From NCBI RefSeq assembly GCF_900457465.1, contig NZ_UAUU01000002.1:1054001-1118000 (forward strand): DNA of 64,000 nucleotides, written 5' to 3'. Positions 61,819 through 64,000 of this stretch are shown one piece after another. Under the pieces are notes generated by a model, which was not told the DNA's origin, ran no database searches, and saw only the letters and a program-made list of their open reading frames with translations. How positions within the stretch are numbered: the first letter of the stretch is position 1; the number at the start of each line of letters is the position of its first letter. This DNA comes from Sphingobacterium multivorum (GTDB lineage: Bacteria > Bacteroidota > Bacteroidia > Sphingobacteriales > Sphingobacteriaceae). The position numbers and the translations under genes are program-made.

Positions 61819-62439
61819 TTAGCCTACAGGCTCCAACAAAGCATACTTTTTGATCCATGATTTTACATCTTCCAAACCTTCTAAAGTCATTAAGTTTGTA
61901 AAAATAAATGGTCGTTCACCGCGCATGCGGATGGTGTCCTGACGCATCACTTCCAAGTCCGCATTTACATAAGGGGCAAGGTCTATTTTATTGATCAACA
62001 ACAGATCCGAGCGCGTAATACCTGGCCCGCCTTTACGTGGCATTTTTTCGCCTTCAGCAACATCAAGAACGAATATGGTCAAATCGGCTAGATCCGGACT
62101 AAACGTGGCTGTCAGATTATCACCCCCACTTTCAACAAATATCAGTTCCACATCCTCAAAACGATGCGCTAATTCTTCTACAGCTTCAATATTCATCGAA
62201 GCATCTTCACGGATTGCCGTATGCGGGCAACCTCCTGTTTCAACACCAATAATACGTTCAGCGGGCAGTGCCGAATTCTGCTGTAGATACATCGCGTCCT
62301 CACGCGTATAAATATCATTCGTTACAACACAAATACTATAATCTGCCGACATCGAACGTGTCAACCGTTCAATAAGTGCCGTCTTGCCAGAGCCCACAGG
62401 ACCAGCAACACCAATTTTCACGTAATTTCTCTTAGACAT
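61819..62439 (-). CDS. ureG: Urease accessory GTPase UreG
   Basis: UreG hydrolyses GTP to drive nickel insertion. The 206-residue protein has the P-loop [19 protein letters not shown], the switch and nickel motif [17 protein letters not shown] (Cys-Pro-His), [15 protein letters not shown], and the guanine-specificity motif NKIDL. I start it at [13 protein letters not shown] (62439); the frame opens further upstream inside ureF. It lies between ureF and ureD. Confidence 0.96.
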   Translation of the reverse strand: MSKRNYVKIGVAGPVGSGKTALIERLTRSMSADYSICVVTNDIYTREDAMYLQQNSALPAERIIGVETGGCPHTAIREDASMNIEAVEELAHRFEDVELIFVESGGDNLTATFSPDLADLTIFVLDVAEGEKMPRKGGPGITRSDLLLINKIDLAPYVNADLEVMRQDTIRMRGERPFIFTNLMTLEGLEDVKSWIKKYALLEPVG

Positions 62440-62455
62440 CTTTATTTCAATTTTT

Positions 62456-63142
62456 TTACGAAATGTAAATTCTCGTGTATAATTTTTCATGTTGCATGCA
62501 TCGAATATCCTGAGCGATACAACAATTTCCAATTAGATCCTCATCCAGTTCGGGCTGTAATCCGACCAATTTATTAATCAAGGGCTGCAGTTTAAACAAA
62601 ATCTGCTGTGCATCCATTTGGCTAATGGGAACCAGTTTGGCACAATTCGTCATAATACCATTCAAAGAATTATAATAAAAAGCGCTCAGTGCGTCTGCAT
62701 AACTAATTTCCTGTGCATGGGCAAACATGGCAAATGCCATTGCATAGTGACCATGCAGTTCTTGCGCATTGATAGCCTTTAGATAAGCCGAACAACGCTT
62801 GACCGGTTTTAACTTTTCTGTTAATTTCAAAAACCGTATTCCCAATTTTTTACTGGCATCCCGAATCTCATAGGGGGCTTTGAAAGCAGTAATTAATGCA
62901 TCCAGTTCAGCGATCTTTTTCTTGGTTGCTCTTGATTCACACAATTGCCAGGCCTTATGAAAAAAAGCGGCATCGTTGTAATAGAAGCTATGCTCCAATA
63001 AAGTCTGTGCATATTCTTTTGCTGTTTTAGCATCATGTACAATCTCTTTATTGATATAGGTTTCCAAGCCATAGGAATGTGTGAAGCCTCCAATCGGAAA
63101 TACAGAGTCGTTAATCTGCATTAATGTCAACAATGGATTCAT
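62456..63142 (-). CDS. ureF: Urease accessory protein UreF
   Basis: UreF is the helical adaptor between UreD and UreG. The 228-residue protein has the family start [30 protein letters not shown], the central block [45 protein letters not shown], and the C-terminal segment [21 protein letters not shown] that inserts into UreD. It lies 23 bases after the first ureE and 16 bases before ureG. Confidence 0.95.
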   Translation of the reverse strand: MNPLLTLMQINDSVFPIGGFTHSYGLETYINKEIVHDAKTAKEYAQTLLEHSFYYNDAAFFHKAWQLCESRATKKKIAELDALITAFKAPYEIRDASKKLGIRFLKLTEKLKPVKRCSAYLKAINAQELHGHYAMAFAMFAHAQEISYADALSAFYYNSLNGIMTNCAKLVPISQMDAQQILFKLQPLINKLVGLQPELDEDLIGNCCIAQDIRCMQHEKLYTRIYIS

Positions 63143-63165
63143 ATGTAATCGTTATTAATTAAGTA

Positions 63166-63660
63166 TTAAAGCCCCTTGGCCAAGGTAATTTTATGCTGGA
63201 CTACAGCATACTGATGTATGCGTAAAGTATGGGTTCTTTCAATCACCCGTAACTCTTTCGTCGGTGTAAAACCGGCCCTTTCTAAGATTTCCCAGAGGGG
63301 GTTTTCATACGCTGCAATAATTTCATGTGCAGCGTTTATGAAAACAGGGATATGTTTATTGCCAATTTCGAGACATATCCGAGCCATATCCAAGAGGTTT
63401 TTGGGGCGTACAACAAGGCAAGGACAGGGCAATATTCGAACAGCGATGCGCAGGTCCTTTGTTTCAAACAAAATATCACCGTCGAACAAGGATTCCGTTC
63501 CTAAATTTTTAAAGCCTATTTCGCGGCCTGCAACAGTGAAGCCCCGGATAATACGTCTTTCCGTATCGAACCATTCGAGTTCCAAAAAATCAAGTTCAAC
63601 GCCGTCCTGATCGGTGCCATCGGTCCAAATATTCCCCTTAATGTCTCTTGCTAACAACAT
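63166..63660 (-). CDS. ureE: Urease accessory protein UreE (nickel chaperone)
   Basis: The 164-residue UreE has the N-terminal domain (VELDFLELEWFDTERRIIRGFTVAGREIGF), the C-terminal metal domain with GNKHIPVFIN carrying the conserved nickel-binding His, and LRIHQYAVVQHKITL at the end. It lacks the C-terminal His-rich tail of the Klebsiella protein. It follows ureC by 10 bases, the standard place. Confidence 0.93.
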   Translation of the reverse strand: MLLARDIKGNIWTDGTDQDGVELDFLELEWFDTERRIIRGFTVAGREIGFKNLGTESLFDGDILFETKDLRIAVRILPCPCLVVRPKNLLDMARICLEIGNKHIPVFINAAHEIIAAYENPLWEILERAGFTPTKELRVIERTHTLRIHQYAVVQHKITLAKGL

Positions 63661-63670
63661 AAATAACCAA

Positions 63671-64000
63671 TTAGAATAAGAAGTACCGTTGGGCCATTGG
63701 AAGTTCCTTCAACGGTTCACAGGTTGCCAACACACCATCTACTGTCACTTCGTATGTTTCTGGATTAACGACGATATTTGGTGTAGCATGATTATGGACC
63801 ATATCTTTTTTCATCACCGTACGACATCCCTCCACAGGCAGACATTTACGCGATAAATTCAATTTTTGAATATTTCCGTTCTCCAACGAAATTTTCGAAA
63901 CGAAATTGAAGCATAGTTTTGAAACTGCTTTACCGTAATTTCCAAACATTGGCCTATAAATAATAGGCTGTGGTGTCGGAATCGACGCATTGGCGTCCCC
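63671..64000 (-). CDS. ureC: Urease alpha subunit UreC, C-terminal 109 residues (gene runs off the window)
   Basis: The frame is open to the window edge. The visible part holds [20 protein letters not shown], then [46 protein letters not shown] and the C-terminal [14 protein letters not shown], all typical of the end of UreC. The active-site residues lie in the missing upstream part. UreC with UreA and UreB hydrolyses urea to ammonia and carbamate. Residue order and spacing show no damage in the visible part. Confidence 0.97.
   Translation of the reverse strand, partial: GDANASIPTPQPIIYRPMFGNYGKAVSKLCFNFVSKISLENGNIQKLNLSRKCLPVEGCRTVMKKDMVHNHATPNIVVNPETYEVTVDGVLATCEPLKELPMAQRYFLF

Overview
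The window looks like chromosomal DNA of a Bacteroidota species, most likely Sphingobacterium or a close relative (Sphingobacteriaceae). The evidence is the AT-rich sequence, A-rich start regions without Shine-Dalgarno sites, several promoters of the Bacteroidota form TTTG - about 19 bp - TAnnTTTG, a TonB-dependent receptor with a carboxypeptidase-like N-terminal domain, and typical neighbourhoods such as miaB / sigma-54 activator / lptE / TPR protein / secG. No rRNA, tRNA, CRISPR array or prophage was found. One IS1182-type insertion sequence is present.

Layout. 1-2.7 kb: SAM riboswitch and metE. 2.7-6.1 kb: small genes (TPR protein, split HTH/membrane protein, zinc-ribbon protein, ssb, lipoprotein). 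6.1-16.1 kb: a repressor with paired operators, divergent from an operon for YbjN-like, PspA, DUF4177-like, NfeD/YqiJ-like, flotillin and a giant AAA+ ATPase; this is the most system-like accessory region. 16.1-22.6 kb: a minus-strand phospholipid operon resembling E. coli ynbABCD with an added SDR and a patatin; ynbB and ynbD are broken by frameshifts. 22.65-22.75 kb: a consensus promoter with a palindromic operator and a terminator but no ORF, a small-RNA candidate. 22.8-27.8 kb: TPM-domain protein, gluconate permease and kinase, and a gnd remnant. 27.8-34.7 kb: ABC-F ATPase, trmD, a trp operon (trpE, chorismate mutase, trpG, trpC) behind a leader-peptide attenuator, and a dus gene. 34.7-43.5 kb: flippase, acylphosphatase, amidohydrolase, a TPP riboswitch with a probable thiamine TonB receptor, dtd, MazG-like and ggt. 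43.5-45.2 kb: the IS element. 45.3-52.4 kb: groEL, groES, secG, TPR protein, lptE, sigma-54 activator, miaB. 52.7-60.3 kb: OmpA lipoprotein, regulatory-domain protein, rlmD, TetR regulator, pheS, second ssb, mutY. 60.4-64 kb: urease cluster ureC(partial)-ureE-ureF-ureG-ureD plus a second ureE.

How the genes work together. RNA-level control is prominent: a SAM riboswitch for methionine synthesis, a TPP riboswitch for thiamine uptake, and ribosome-stalling attenuation with three Trp codons for tryptophan synthesis. The PspA/flotillin/AAA+ operon is probably a membrane-stress system held off by the divergent repressor. The ynb-like genes encode an auxiliary CDP-alcohol lipid pathway. The urease accessory genes insert nickel into UreABC. 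Six apparent single-base frameshifts, several in homopolymers, raise the question of real gene decay versus indel errors in the assembly.
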